DNA of 64,000 bases from Coriobacteriia bacterium (lineage in GTDB: Bacteria; Actinomycetota; Coriobacteriia; Anaerosomatales; JAAXUF01), in the NCBI GenBank assembly GCA_013334745.1, contig JAAXWY010000001.1, positions 67,471-131,470 of the forward strand, given 5' to 3'. The first letter of the stretch is position 1. Every line of letters begins with the position of its first letter. The position numbers and the translations under genes are program-made. Positions 16,021-24,629 of this stretch are shown here, piece by piece. The notes beneath the pieces were generated by a model, which worked only from the letters and a program-made list of their open reading frames with translations, was not told the origin of the DNA and did no database searches.

Positions 16021-17879
16021 TGAGCGCGCTTCTCGGGAATCCGTGGATCGCCGTCATCGGGCCCTTCGTGCTCGCCGGATTGCTCGCGCTCTTTGGCCGC
16101 ACCTCGAGGACGGTCGTGCCGTGGGTCGCCTCACTTGGGCCGCTCGCGGTTGTCGCCATCGGTGTCCGCGCTTTGATGGAGACCGCGGGTGCAGAGGGCG
16201 CTGTTGTAGAGCCGTGGACGAGCGCCGTGGCCTCCACTGGTTCGATGACGTGGTTCCAAGCGGGGGAGATGTCACTCTCGCTCGGCTGGTCCATCGACTC
16301 CCTCGCAGGCCTGATGCTGATCGTGGTCGGCGTGGTTGCCCTGATGGTCATGATCTTCTCGGTCGGCTACATGGCCGGCGACCGGGGGTGGGTGAGGTAC
16401 TACGCGCTGCTCTCCATGTTCACCGGCTCGATGACGCTGCTCGTCATCGGTGACTCCTTCACCGCACTGTTCGTGGGTTGGGAGCTTGTGGGGGCGTGCT
16501 CGTATCTGCTCATCGGGTTCTGGTACGAGAAGCCTTCGGCCGCGGCCGCTGCCATCAAGGCGTTCCTCACGACGCGCATCGGCGACCTCGGGCTGCTCGT
16601 TGGAATCGCCGTGCTCTGGAAGGCTACCGGCTCCCTCCAGTACGCCGCCGTGGTGGAAGCGCTGCCCGAGATCGCTCCGGCGACCATCACCATCGCTGCG
16701 ATTCTCGTGGCGGTGGGGGCCATCGGGAAGTCAGCGCAGTTCCCGCTTCACATCTGGCTGCCCGACGCGATGGAGGGCCCCACGCCGGTATCCGCACTCA
16801 TCCACGCTGCGACCATGGTCGCAGCCGGCGTGTATCTCGTTGCCAGGACGTGGCCCCTGTTCGGCGCCTCGGAGACGGCGCAGTCGCTCCTGCTCGCCGT
16901 AGGTGTCATCTCTGCGCTGGGGGCCGCCCTCATAGCCGTCCCCCAGCGTGACATCAAGAAGGTTCTGGCGTACTCCACCATCAGCCAGCTCGGGTTCATG
17001 TTCGCTGCCCTTGGTGCGGGAAAGTGGGAGGTCGCGTTCTTCCACTTGGTCGCTCACGCGGCGTTCAAGGCACTGCTGTTCCTTGCCTCCGGAAGCGTCA
17101 TCCATGGCTCGGGGACCCAGGACCTCGCCGAGATGGGCGGTCTGCGAACCTCGATGCCGGTCACCTTCGGTGTGTGGTTGATCGGCGCGGGAGCGCTCGT
17201 TGGAATCTGGCCCCTGGCAGGCTTCTTCTCCAAGGATGCCGTCCTCGACGCGGTGTGGCTCGATAACCCCGTGGCGGGTGTTGCGCTGTTCGTGACCGTA
17301 TTGCTCACCGCGTACTACACGATGCGCGCCACCAAGCTCGCCTTCTTTGGTACCTGGCGGGGGACGGGTCACGCGCACGAGAGTCCGGTCTCCATGTTGG
17401 CGCCGCTCGTGATTCTCGCGGTTCCCGCGGCGCTCTTGGGCTTCGGGGCCGGCGCGGTTTCGACCATGCTAGGTGAGCATCCCGAGCCGCTCTCGCTACC
17501 GCTTTCCGCTGCCGCGTTGACCCTTGGCGCGCTCGGGTTGGTGGGCGCATGGGTCACCGTCAAGCCGGAAGCGATCGAAGGATCGTTAACGCCTCCACAC
17601 GGCGTTGCGGGCGTGCTATTCGTCGGCTTCGGTTACGACTCCGCCATCATGCGTTGGATCGTCGGCCCAACGGTCGCGACGTCGCGAGGTGTGTGGGCTG
17701 TCGTCGATCGTTTCGTCATCGACGGCATCGTCGAGGGCTCGGCTCTGGCCACCAAGTCGCTTGCTCGGGTCTTGTCACGCTCTCATTCCGGAGGCGCGCA
17801 GAGCTACGCAACGTTGATGGCGATCGGCATGGTTCTGATGATCTGCGCCCTCTTGGTACTGGGGAGGTGGGCAGGATGA
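16020..17879 (+). CDS. nuoL: NADH-quinone oxidoreductase subunit L (proton pump)
   Basis: NuoL (619 residues, close to the usual 613) is the distal antiporter-like pump. Conserved features include the Glu helix LFVGWELVGACSYLLIGFW, the Lys helix context KSAQFPLHIWLPDAMEGPTPVSALIHAATMVAAGVYLV, and QRDIKKVLAYSTISQLGFM. The length leaves room for the lateral helix and last membrane helix. No truncation is visible, so full pumping capacity is expected. Overlaps nuoM by ATGA. Confidence 0.96.
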   Translation: MSALLGNPWIAVIGPFVLAGLLALFGRTSRTVVPWVASLGPLAVVAIGVRALMETAGAEGAVVEPWTSAVASTGSMTWFQAGEMSLSLGWSIDSLAGLMLIVVGVVALMVMIFSVGYMAGDRGWVRYYALLSMFTGSMTLLVIGDSFTALFVGWELVGACSYLLIGFWYEKPSAAAAAIKAFLTTRIGDLGLLVGIAVLWKATGSLQYAAVVEALPEIAPATITIAAILVAVGAIGKSAQFPLHIWLPDAMEGPTPVSALIHAATMVAAGVYLVARTWPLFGASETAQSLLLAVGVISALGAALIAVPQRDIKKVLAYSTISQLGFMFAALGAGKWEVAFFHLVAHAAFKALLFLASGSVIHGSGTQDLAEMGGLRTSMPVTFGVWLIGAGALVGIWPLAGFFSKDAVLDAVWLDNPVAGVALFVTVLLTAYYTMRATKLAFFGTWRGTGHAHESPVSMLAPLVILAVPAALLGFGAGAVSTMLGEHPEPLSLPLSAAALTLGALGLVGAWVTVKPEAIEGSLTPPHGVAGVLFVGFGYDSAIMRWIVGPTVATSRGVWAVVDRFVIDGIVEGSALATKSLARVLSRSHSGGAQSYATLMAIGMVLMICALLVLGRWAG

Positions 17880-19321
17880 TCCAAGTTGACCTGCTCATCG
17901 TTGCTCCGGCTGTTGGCGCGCTGATAGCACTCGTCATCGGCCGTAGTTCGGGTGGCTTCGCCAAGTGGGCTGCTTTGGCGAGCATTGGGGCCCAGATCGG
18001 GCTTCTCCTGGCGCTCGGCTCGCAAGGTGTCTTCTCTGGTCAGAGAATCATGGGCCTTGATGGAGGGGTCACGCGCGGGGCTTGGCAGACGGTCGTCGAC
18101 GGTCTGTCGCTGCCGCTGGTCCTTCTGACCGTGTTCATCGGGCTTGTCGCCGTCATCGCCTCGTGGAAGCTCGAGGAGCGTCCGGGCAGCTACTTCGCTC
18201 TCATCCTTGCGTTGCAGGCGGCGCTGACAGGCGTGTTCTTGGCCGAGAGCCTGATCCTGTTCTACGTCGCGTGGGAGTGCGTTCTCATCCCGATGTTCTT
18301 CCTCATCGGTGGGTGGGGATCGTCGAATCGCAAACATGCCGCATCCAAGTTCCTCATCTACACGTTTGCGGCCGGCGCGGTGATGCTGCTCGGCGTCATC
18401 CTCGCCCTGGTCTGGACCGGTGGGGCGACCTCGATCGGAGCAATCTCGCAATCCGGCGTGCCTCTGCCCGTACAGGCCACGGTGTTCTGGCTCTTCATGG
18501 CCGGCTTCTTAGTCAAGCTTCCAGCGGTACCCTTCCACACGTGGCTGCCCGACGCCCACACCGAAGCTCCGACCGCCGGGTCGATCATCCTTGCGGGCGT
18601 GATGCTCAAGATGGGTGGCTATGGAATCATCCGGATTGCTCTGCCGTTCGCGCCGGCGGCGTTTGGCGAGGCCCGGTTCATCCTCGCTATTCTTGGTGTC
18701 GTTGGCATCATCTACGGCGCCGCCATGGCGCTGGTGCAGACCGACCTCAAGCGGCTTGTCGCCTACTCCTCGGTTGCGCACATGGGCTTCGTCCTCCTCG
18801 GCGTCGCGGCCGGGACAACCGCCGGTCTTGGGGCTGCCATGCTGGTCATGGTGAGTCACGGATTCGTTGCGGGGCTTCTGTTCCTCCTGGTGGGAACGGT
18901 CTACGAGCGAACGCACACTCGGGAGCTCGGTCGGATGGGCGGTTTCGGCTCTGTCGTCCCGATGTGGTCTGTTGCCTTCGTCTTCGGCTCGCTCGCGTCC
19001 CTCGGCCTGCCTGGGCTCTCGGGCTTTCCCGGTGAACTCGTATCGGTTATCGAGGGCTTCTCGGCGTTCGGCTGGTGGACCACCGCCGCGACGGTCGGTC
19101 TTGTACTCGGAGCGGCGTACAACCTGCGAGCGGTACGCGGCACCGTTCAAGGGCCGGTCGGCGAATTCGCAGTGCTCCCGGACTTGACGGTTCGCGAGTC
19201 TGCCCTCGTGCTTGCCTTCGCGACGGGCATCGTGGTGCTCGGAGTGCGGCCGGTTCTGGTTCTTGGAGTCGCCGAGCAGGCCCTGTCAGGGATCGCTGCA
19301 ATCGTGGGAGGGGGAGTCTGA
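17876..19321 (+). CDS. nuoM: NADH-quinone oxidoreductase subunit M (proton pump)
   Basis: The start ATG at 17876 follows GGGGAGGTGG and gives 481 residues; the long frame upstream is only an overlap with nuoL. NuoM is an antiporter-like membrane subunit: YVAWECVLIPMFFLIGGWG carries the key Glu, VKLPAVPFHTWLPDAHTEAPTAGS the key Lys and proton-path region, and QTDLKRLVAYSSVAHMGFVLLG the second Lys helix. About 14 membrane segments. Confidence 0.96.
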   Translation: MIQVDLLIVAPAVGALIALVIGRSSGGFAKWAALASIGAQIGLLLALGSQGVFSGQRIMGLDGGVTRGAWQTVVDGLSLPLVLLTVFIGLVAVIASWKLEERPGSYFALILALQAALTGVFLAESLILFYVAWECVLIPMFFLIGGWGSSNRKHAASKFLIYTFAAGAVMLLGVILALVWTGGATSIGAISQSGVPLPVQATVFWLFMAGFLVKLPAVPFHTWLPDAHTEAPTAGSIILAGVMLKMGGYGIIRIALPFAPAAFGEARFILAILGVVGIIYGAAMALVQTDLKRLVAYSSVAHMGFVLLGVAAGTTAGLGAAMLVMVSHGFVAGLLFLLVGTVYERTHTRELGRMGGFGSVVPMWSVAFVFGSLASLGLPGLSGFPGELVSVIEGFSAFGWWTTAATVGLVLGAAYNLRAVRGTVQGPVGEFAVLPDLTVRESALVLAFATGIVVLGVRPVLVLGVAEQALSGIAAIVGGGV

Positions 19322-19322
19322 G

Positions 19323-20783
19323 ATGAACACGGCTCTCACCATCTCCCTTACGTACGGGGCTGCGGTTCTCGGCAGCCTGATCGCGTTGACGCTTGACGCT
19401 ACGGGCCGACGGTCAAGTGGCGTCGCCTACGCCGCAGCAGGGCTCGCTCTCGGGTCGATCGCCGGGCTGACTGCCGGCGTGATGCGCACCGCTCAGTCCT
19501 CGTTTGCCGGCGTGGGGGTTGGCGGCCCTGCATCCATGGTGTTCGGAGTGGTCGCTCTCGTTGGCGCTGCTGCGATCATCGGCGGGTCGGACTCGCTGAG
19601 GGAGCGCTCGCATGGGGGCTCCATCGCGGCCCTGATAGCGCTCTCAGCTGTGTGTGCAGGCGCGGCCGCGGCGGCGCTCGATCTGGTCACGGTGCTGCTG
19701 TTGCTCGAGACCATGGCGTTGGCCGGCTACGCGCTCGTCTCGCTGTCTGACGATGCTCGTTCCGCAGAGGCCGCGATGAAGTACTTCGTCCAGGGAGCGG
19801 TTGCCACAGGACTCTTCCTCTTTGGAATGGCGGTTTTGATCGGCGTGTACGCCCCGAGTGGGCAGTACTCGGCGCTCACTGAATCGCTCTCCGGTCAGCC
19901 GCCGTCATTCGCTGCATTGGGCGCCGCGGTACTCGTGCTGGCAGGTATGGCCTTTAAGGTAGGTGCGGTGCCGTTTCACTCATGGGCCCCGGATGCCTAT
20001 GAGGTCGCGCCGGTCCCGGCCGCCGCCTATCTGGCGAGCGGGGCGAAGTTGGGGGCGATCGGCGCCACGTCGATCTTCGTCACCGCCGTGGCGACCTCGG
20101 GTACCGCTCGCAACGTACTCGTTGTCGTTGCTGCGATTTCGGCTCTCTCGGTTCTGGTCGGATCGATCACGGCTCTCGCTCAGGTCAACTATCGGCGCAT
20201 GCTGGCGTACGCGGGAATCGCCCAAGCGGGCTACGCGTTGGTCGCTGTGTGCCTTCCGATCGCTCCGCTGGCGGTGTTCTTTGCGTCGACCTACGCCATC
20301 GCGTCCGCAGGCACCTTCCTGGCGGCCGATGCGTTCGCACGAGTTCGACCGTCGTGGGACGGGACAGTCGGTGGCCTCGCGGGTCTAGGGCGAAAGTCAC
20401 CGATTCTCAGCGGCTCTCTGGCGGTACTGTTCGTTTCGCTTGCCGGCCTACCGCCGTTGCTGGGATTCTGGGCCAAGCTCACGGTGTTCGGCTCCGGTCT
20501 GAGCTTCGGCATCGCTGCGTTGGAGCAGTCGCCTGTGCACGGGTGGGCGGTGATCACCGCGGTCGTGGTGGCACTGGTGGGTTCTGTCATCTCACTCGGT
20601 TACTACGGTGCCGTGCTCAAGTCGCTCTACTTCGAATCGGCTCCCGATGCCCCGGCTGATGTGGCCACTTCGAGTTCCTCGGCGAGGACTGTTGCCGTGC
20701 TGGCCCTGCTCATCATCGTCTTGAGCGTGTTGCCGCTGGTACTAGGCCCAACGGGTCTGTTCGAGTACTTCGCCGCTCGGTGA
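19323..20783 (+). CDS. nuoN: NADH-quinone oxidoreductase subunit N (proton pump)
   Basis: NuoN (486 residues, ATG at 19323, two bases into the post-nuoM region) is the third antiporter-like subunit. The helices LLLLETMALAGYALVSLS (Glu), FKVGAVPFHSWAPDAYEVAP (Lys) and VNYRRMLAYAGIAQAGYALV are conserved. It ends the operon; a palindrome and a separate promoter follow. With A, B, C, D, H, I, J, K, L and M, all eleven core subunits other than E, F and G are present. Confidence 0.95.
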   Translation: MNTALTISLTYGAAVLGSLIALTLDATGRRSSGVAYAAAGLALGSIAGLTAGVMRTAQSSFAGVGVGGPASMVFGVVALVGAAAIIGGSDSLRERSHGGSIAALIALSAVCAGAAAAALDLVTVLLLLETMALAGYALVSLSDDARSAEAAMKYFVQGAVATGLFLFGMAVLIGVYAPSGQYSALTESLSGQPPSFAALGAAVLVLAGMAFKVGAVPFHSWAPDAYEVAPVPAAAYLASGAKLGAIGATSIFVTAVATSGTARNVLVVVAAISALSVLVGSITALAQVNYRRMLAYAGIAQAGYALVAVCLPIAPLAVFFASTYAIASAGTFLAADAFARVRPSWDGTVGGLAGLGRKSPILSGSLAVLFVSLAGLPPLLGFWAKLTVFGSGLSFGIAALEQSPVHGWAVITAVVVALVGSVISLGYYGAVLKSLYFESAPDAPADVATSSSSARTVAVLALLIIVLSVLPLVLGPTGLFEYFAAR

Positions 20784-20809
20784 GGTGCGCCTCAGCATCG
20801 ATGGCCCGT

Positions 20810-20823
20810 GTGATTCGAATCAC
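20810..20823. promoter_or_regulatory. 14-base perfect palindrome after nuoN
   Basis: GTGATTCGAATCAC is a perfect palindrome seven bases upstream of the predicted -35 at 20830. It could be an operator for a dimeric regulator; as a terminator it would be weak because no T-run follows. Confidence 0.5.
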
Positions 20824-20829
20824 GATTCG

Positions 20830-20858
20830 TTGCACCGCTGTTTAGCGGGTGGTATATT
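20830..20858 (+). promoter_or_regulatory. Promoter with an inverted repeat in its spacer
   Basis: TTGCAC (20830-20835) and TATATT (20853-20858) are 17 bases apart. Between them lies CCGCT-GTTT-AGCGG (20835-20848), a perfect five-base dyad. The promoter has no coding frame of credible quality directly behind it; a terminator-like hairpin follows within 75 bases. Confidence 0.6.
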
Positions 20859-20864
20859 CCGTTA

Positions 20865-20932
20865 TGTGTTGCATGCAAATGCAACCCCTTACCCCTGAGC
20901 CTCAAGGTGCCGGCCTTGGGGCTCCCCCTTTT
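20865..20932 (+). ncRNA. Candidate small RNA or terminated leader
   Basis: A transcript from the promoter at 20830-20858 would begin near 20865, fold GTTGCAT (20868-20874) with ATGCAAC (20879-20885), and end at the terminator at 20897-20932. The length would be about 68 nucleotides. No known RNA family was recognised; a leader attenuator for the gene at 21090 is an alternative. Confidence 0.4.
20897..20932 (+). terminator. Intrinsic terminator
   Basis: GAGCC-T-CAAGG pairs with CCTTG-G-GGCTC around a six-base loop (20897-20924), followed by CCCCCTTTT. The stem has ten base pairs with one internal mismatch. Confidence 0.6.
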
Positions 20933-21089
20933 CCCGGGGTGTTTGCGGGTCTCCGGTTGCCGTCGATCGGCACAAAGCGCGTGGGTTGTGCGATTCATCA
21001 CCTCGACGCTGTAACCGCTGTCACAGCACACAGAGGGACATCCTACTGTCGTCCTTGAGTCGGCGTGCCGCGCGCCCGATAGTAGCGGC

Positions 21090-21344
21090 ATGAGAATCTC
21101 ACCGGAACAAGCAGAGGCCGCCGCAGCGCTCCTCAGAGCGCGCGCAGCGTGCGAATCCGAGCGTTGCCGAGCGGCAGTGTCCTCCGAGGTTCTGGCCGCG
21201 GCTCTCGCGCGAGTGATGGAGACGCCGGACCTCGACCCGGAGCGCATGGCCGATGGGATGGCGTACGTGGCATCTCATGTGACCGACCCTCGTGCGGTCG
21301 CAGACATGATGATCAACCGCATCATGTCCGATTCGCTCCGCTGA
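21090..21344 (+). CDS. Small helical protein, possibly FlgM-like
   Basis: This 84-residue ORF has no clear ribosome site but good coding character. It opens with MRISPEQAEAAAALLRAR, an opening seen in anti-sigma-28 FlgM-type proteins, and ends with a segment (LDPERMADGMAYVASHVTDP, RAVADMMINRIMSDSLR) that could form the two sigma-binding helices. The family match is tentative because FlgM is short and variable and no flagellar gene lies in the window. Three Cys or Cys-like positions (CESERC) are near residue 20. A general small regulatory protein is equally possible. Confidence 0.6.
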   Translation: MRISPEQAEAAAALLRARAACESERCRAAVSSEVLAAALARVMETPDLDPERMADGMAYVASHVTDPRAVADMMINRIMSDSLR

Positions 21345-21370
21345 ACAAGTTCGCGCTGGTACTGCCCGTC

Positions 21371-21394
21371 GTCTGGACGCATAATCGTTCAGAC
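21371..21394. promoter_or_regulatory. Dyad centred on a -10 box before the YggT-like gene
   Basis: GTCTGGACG (21371-21379) and CGTTCAGAC (21386-21394) are inverted copies, differing at one position, on both sides of CATAAT (21380-21385), a good -10 hexamer. No good -35 is present 17 bases upstream. It resembles an operator at an activator-dependent or repressed promoter, or alternatively a hairpin ending the preceding gene. Confidence 0.45.
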
Positions 21395-21421
21395 ACGCTA
21401 CACCGTACATGGAGGTAGCAC

Positions 21422-21706
21422 GTGAGCAGTAGACCGGCTCGGACAGTCATTACCATCATCATGAATCTGGTCATCGCGGCTGCTATCGCATTGACAGCGC
21501 GCTTGGCTGTCGAGTTCTTCGGGCAGCTCTCCGCCAAGTCATGGGGCGAGGCGATCATCGCGATAACTGACCCGCTGGTGATCCCGTTCGGACTCAAAGA
21601 CATCAAGACACCCTATGGGGGCGTCTTCGACGTGAACGCAGCGCTCATGGTCTGCGGGCTACTGGTCGGAGAGTGGGTTCTCGCCGGCATCCGCGATCGG
21701 GCCTGA
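21422..21706 (+). CDS. YggT-like small membrane protein
   Basis: The GTG start follows GGAGGT by six bases. The 94-residue product has two hydrophobic helices (ITIIMNLVIAAAIALTARLA and AALMVCGLLVGEWVLAGI) joined by a loop ITDPLVIPFGLKDIKTPYGG-FD, which resembles the T-E-P-x-L-x-P-x-R motif and following Asp of YggT proteins. YggT family members are inner-membrane proteins linked to osmotic or division-related functions; the specific role is not known here. Match is by pattern and not strong. Confidence 0.65.
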   Translation: MSSRPARTVITIIMNLVIAAAIALTARLAVEFFGQLSAKSWGEAIIAITDPLVIPFGLKDIKTPYGGVFDVNAALMVCGLLVGEWVLAGIRDRA

Positions 21707-21757
21707 CGTCCGCGTACCTTCATCTGCTCTGATGACTGCCCCGGGGGTGGACAGCCG

Positions 21758-23431
21758 ATGTTCTCGAACGAACGTATGGGAGAGGTGCTCGTCAGGATCG
21801 GAATGATCTCTGAGGAGCAGTTGCGCGGCGCGTTGGATGAGCAAGCATCGTCGGGCGGCCGCCTTGGCGATGTCCTGGTTCGTGGCGGTGCGGTGACCGA
21901 GGATCAGCTTGCCGCCGGGCTCGCCGAACAGAAGGGCCTTGAATACGTCAGCCTCAGCAGCCTGACGATTGATGATGTTGCTGCGAATCTCCTGCCGGCC
22001 CACTTCCTGCAGCGCAAGTCCATCCTGCCGGTCGGGTTTGATGACGGGCGTCTGGTTCTCGCGATGTCCGACCCACTCGATGTTGAGGCGATTGACGAGA
22101 CCGAGATGCTGACCGGCTACCGTGTGACGCCCATTGTGGCTACGGCCCGACAGATAGACCACGCGATAGAGACCACCGTGATCGGTATGGGAGTTCTGCA
22201 CCAGCTTGAGGCGGACTTCGGATCCGCCACGACTGCTGATGATGTCGCCGCCGCGTTTGCGGCGGGCGAGAAGGACGCCCCGGTCGTCGGCATCGTCAAC
22301 CAGGTGTTGCGCGATGCAGTGCGCGAGGGAGCCAGTGACGTCCACTTCGAGCCTGAAGAGACCGGGATCCGGGTGCGGTTCCGCATCGACGGCGTCCTAC
22401 GTGACGTAACCCGCCTACCCAAGGGCTCTCAGTCAGGGCTGGTCTCGCGACTCAAGATCATGGCCGACATGGACATCGCGGAGCGTCGGCGTCCGCAGGA
22501 CGGGCGAATCGCGTTCCGTGCGGCTACGGAGCTGGTGGACCTTCGTGTTGCGACGGTTCCCACTCCGGCCGGCGAGGGTGTCGTCATCCGCGTCCTTCAT
22601 CGCGGAATCGCTGTTGGCTCGATCGAGGGGCTCGGCATGTCCGAGCGCGACAGCACCGTATTGAGGCGGATGCTCTCCAAGCCGTACGGGGCCGTGCTCA
22701 TCTCGGGTCCCACGGGATCGGGCAAGACCACCACCCTGTACACGGCACTCACAGCGCTCAATAGCCCCCAGCGAAAGATCGTCACCATCGAAGACCCCAT
22801 CGAGTACACCTTGACGGGAGTCACCCAGATTGCGGTGAACAAGCGTGTGGGACTCACTTTCGCCGCTGGACTGCGTAACGTGCTGAGACTCGATCCGGAC
22901 GTCGTTATGGTCGGTGAGATTCGTGACGCGGAAACGGCGTCCATCGCGGTTCGGGCTGCGTTGACCGGGCACTACGTGCTCTCTTCCATCCATACGAATG
23001 ATGCGCCCGCAGCCGTCTCCCGGCTCACGGAAATGGGTGTCGAGCCCTATATCACGTCATCCGCATTGCTTGGAGTCGTTGCACAACGGCTCGTTCGAGT
23101 GCTCTGTCCGCAGTGCAAGAAGCCCGTGAGTATTCCCCAGGAGACGCTCATAGCCGCCGGATTCTCGGCGAAGGTTGCCAAGAGTCTCGTCACCTACGGT
23201 CCGGTTGGCTGTCCGTCGTGTCATCTCACCGGCTACACCGGGCGCATGGGTGTGTTCGAAGTGCTTGAGATGGACGAGGACATCGCTGCGCTGTATCTGA
23301 GCAACGCACCCGGGGAGGTCCTGCGCGAGACCGCGCAGCAGATGGGTATGACAACTATGCGCGCCGACGCCTTGAATCGTGTTGCGTTGGGCACGACGAG
23401 TCTGGACGAAGTCAACCGGGTGGTGGTCTGA
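21758..23431 (+). CDS. pilB: Type IV pilus / type II secretion assembly ATPase, PilB-GspE family
   Basis: The 557-residue protein has an N-terminal MshEN-type domain (residues 5-150, LGDVLVRGGAVTEDQLAAGL) that in relatives binds c-di-GMP, then the hexameric ATPase core: ASDVHFEP, Walker A GPTGSGKTT near residue 317, Asp box TIEDPIEYTL, Walker B-type RLDPDVVMVGEIRDAETA, and His box TGHYVLSSIHTND. A zinc tetracysteine (CPQC near 449, CPSC near 484) is typical of assembly ATPases, not of retraction PilT. No pilC, pilT or pilin gene is in view. Link to the HD-GYP protein upstream through c-di-GMP is speculative. Confidence 0.9.
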   Translation: MFSNERMGEVLVRIGMISEEQLRGALDEQASSGGRLGDVLVRGGAVTEDQLAAGLAEQKGLEYVSLSSLTIDDVAANLLPAHFLQRKSILPVGFDDGRLVLAMSDPLDVEAIDETEMLTGYRVTPIVATARQIDHAIETTVIGMGVLHQLEADFGSATTADDVAAAFAAGEKDAPVVGIVNQVLRDAVREGASDVHFEPEETGIRVRFRIDGVLRDVTRLPKGSQSGLVSRLKIMADMDIAERRRPQDGRIAFRAATELVDLRVATVPTPAGEGVVIRVLHRGIAVGSIEGLGMSERDSTVLRRMLSKPYGAVLISGPTGSGKTTTLYTALTALNSPQRKIVTIEDPIEYTLTGVTQIAVNKRVGLTFAAGLRNVLRLDPDVVMVGEIRDAETASIAVRAALTGHYVLSSIHTNDAPAAVSRLTEMGVEPYITSSALLGVVAQRLVRVLCPQCKKPVSIPQETLIAAGFSAKVAKSLVTYGPVGCPSCHLTGYTGRMGVFEVLEMDEDIAALYLSNAPGEVLRETAQQMGMTTMRADALNRVALGTTSLDEVNRVVV

Positions 23432-23432
23432 G

Positions 23433-24629
23433 GTGGCAAGAGATCCGCGAGCTATCGTCTTGGTGCTCGACAGCGTCGGTGCGGGCGAGCTGCCCGATGC
23501 AGCCGAGTACGGAGATCAGGGCAGCAATACGCTCGGGAACACAGCAGCGGCTGTCGGTGGACTGAGCATGCCCAACCTTCAAGCCATGGGACTCGGAAAC
23601 ATCATTCCGATAGCCGGGGTCGCACCGTGCGAGACCCCAACCGCTTCGTGGGGTCGAAACGCCGAACGTTCGGCCGGCAAGGACACCACCACAGGACACT
23701 GGGAGATGGTCGGGATGGTTCTCGACCGGGCGTTTCCAGCCTACCCGGAAGGGTTCCCAAGTCAGGTCATGGACGAGTTCACGGCTCGGACCGGACTCGG
23801 GTGGCTCGGCAACTATCCGGCCAGCGGTACCGCCATCATCCAGGAGCTGGGAGCCGAGCACGTGGCCACCGGCAAGCCGATCATCTACACCAGTGCGGAT
23901 AGCGTCTTCCAGATAGCGGCGCACGAAGACGTCATTCCGATCGAAGAGCTGTACCGCATCTGCAAAGTCTCGCGTGATGAGGTTGTGGTCGGCGAGCATG
24001 CGGTGGGTCGGGTCATCGCTCGCCCGTTCATCGGCCCCGATGACGCCGGGGTATTCACGCGCACGCATAGGCGGCGTGACTTCGCTGTCGAGCCGTTCGA
24101 GCCCACCGTGCTCGATGCGTTGCTCGCAGCTGGGATCGAGAGCTACGGCATCGGCAAGATCGGTGAGATATTCGCGTGGCGAGGTATCTGCGAGTCTCCG
24201 CACTCGCAGAACAACATGCACGGGTTCGACAATATCGTTGCCCGCGTCTCAAGTGACGACGACAACGGGTTTGTGTTCGCGAATCTCGTGGACTTCGACA
24301 TGGTCTGGGGGCACCGAAACGACGTGGAGGGCTACGCGCGTGGCCTCGAAGAGGTCGATGGGCGCATCCCGGACCTGCTTGCTGCCATGATCGAGGGCGA
24401 CCTCCTGATCATCACCGCCGACCACGGCTGCGATCCCACGACTGAATCGACTGACCACTCACGCGAGTACACTCCACTTCTGGCGTACATCAAGGGCGTC
24501 GATGAGGGCGTGGACCTGGGGATTCGCGAGACCTTCGCAGACATCGGAGAGACGGTCGCGGACTTCTACGGCCTCGCGGGGACGTGTCAGCGAGGCACCT
24601 CGTTCCTCTCGGAGGTACGCGACGCATGA
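23433..24629 (+). CDS. deoB: Phosphopentomutase
   Basis: DeoB interconverts ribose-1-phosphate (or deoxyribose-1-phosphate) and the 5-phosphate, for nucleoside salvage. The chosen GTG at 23433 gives 398 residues, matching the family; it starts just after the pilB stop. Metal and phosphate motifs are visible: VLDSVGAGELPDA at the start, GKDTTTGHWEMVG with the phosphorylated Thr, NLVDFDMVWGHRND, and TADHGCDPTTESTDHSREY near the end. The next gene, a pyrimidine-nucleoside phosphorylase, delivers its substrate. Confidence 0.95.
   Translation: MARDPRAIVLVLDSVGAGELPDAAEYGDQGSNTLGNTAAAVGGLSMPNLQAMGLGNIIPIAGVAPCETPTASWGRNAERSAGKDTTTGHWEMVGMVLDRAFPAYPEGFPSQVMDEFTARTGLGWLGNYPASGTAIIQELGAEHVATGKPIIYTSADSVFQIAAHEDVIPIEELYRICKVSRDEVVVGEHAVGRVIARPFIGPDDAGVFTRTHRRRDFAVEPFEPTVLDALLAAGIESYGIGKIGEIFAWRGICESPHSQNNMHGFDNIVARVSSDDDNGFVFANLVDFDMVWGHRNDVEGYARGLEEVDGRIPDLLAAMIEGDLLIITADHGCDPTTESTDHSREYTPLLAYIKGVDEGVDLGIRETFADIGETVADFYGLAGTCQRGTSFLSEVRDA

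Noticed and set aside
20849-21058. 69-codon frame after nuoN
   Set aside because: It begins inside the promoter and runs through the terminator hairpin; no ribosome site or family pattern.
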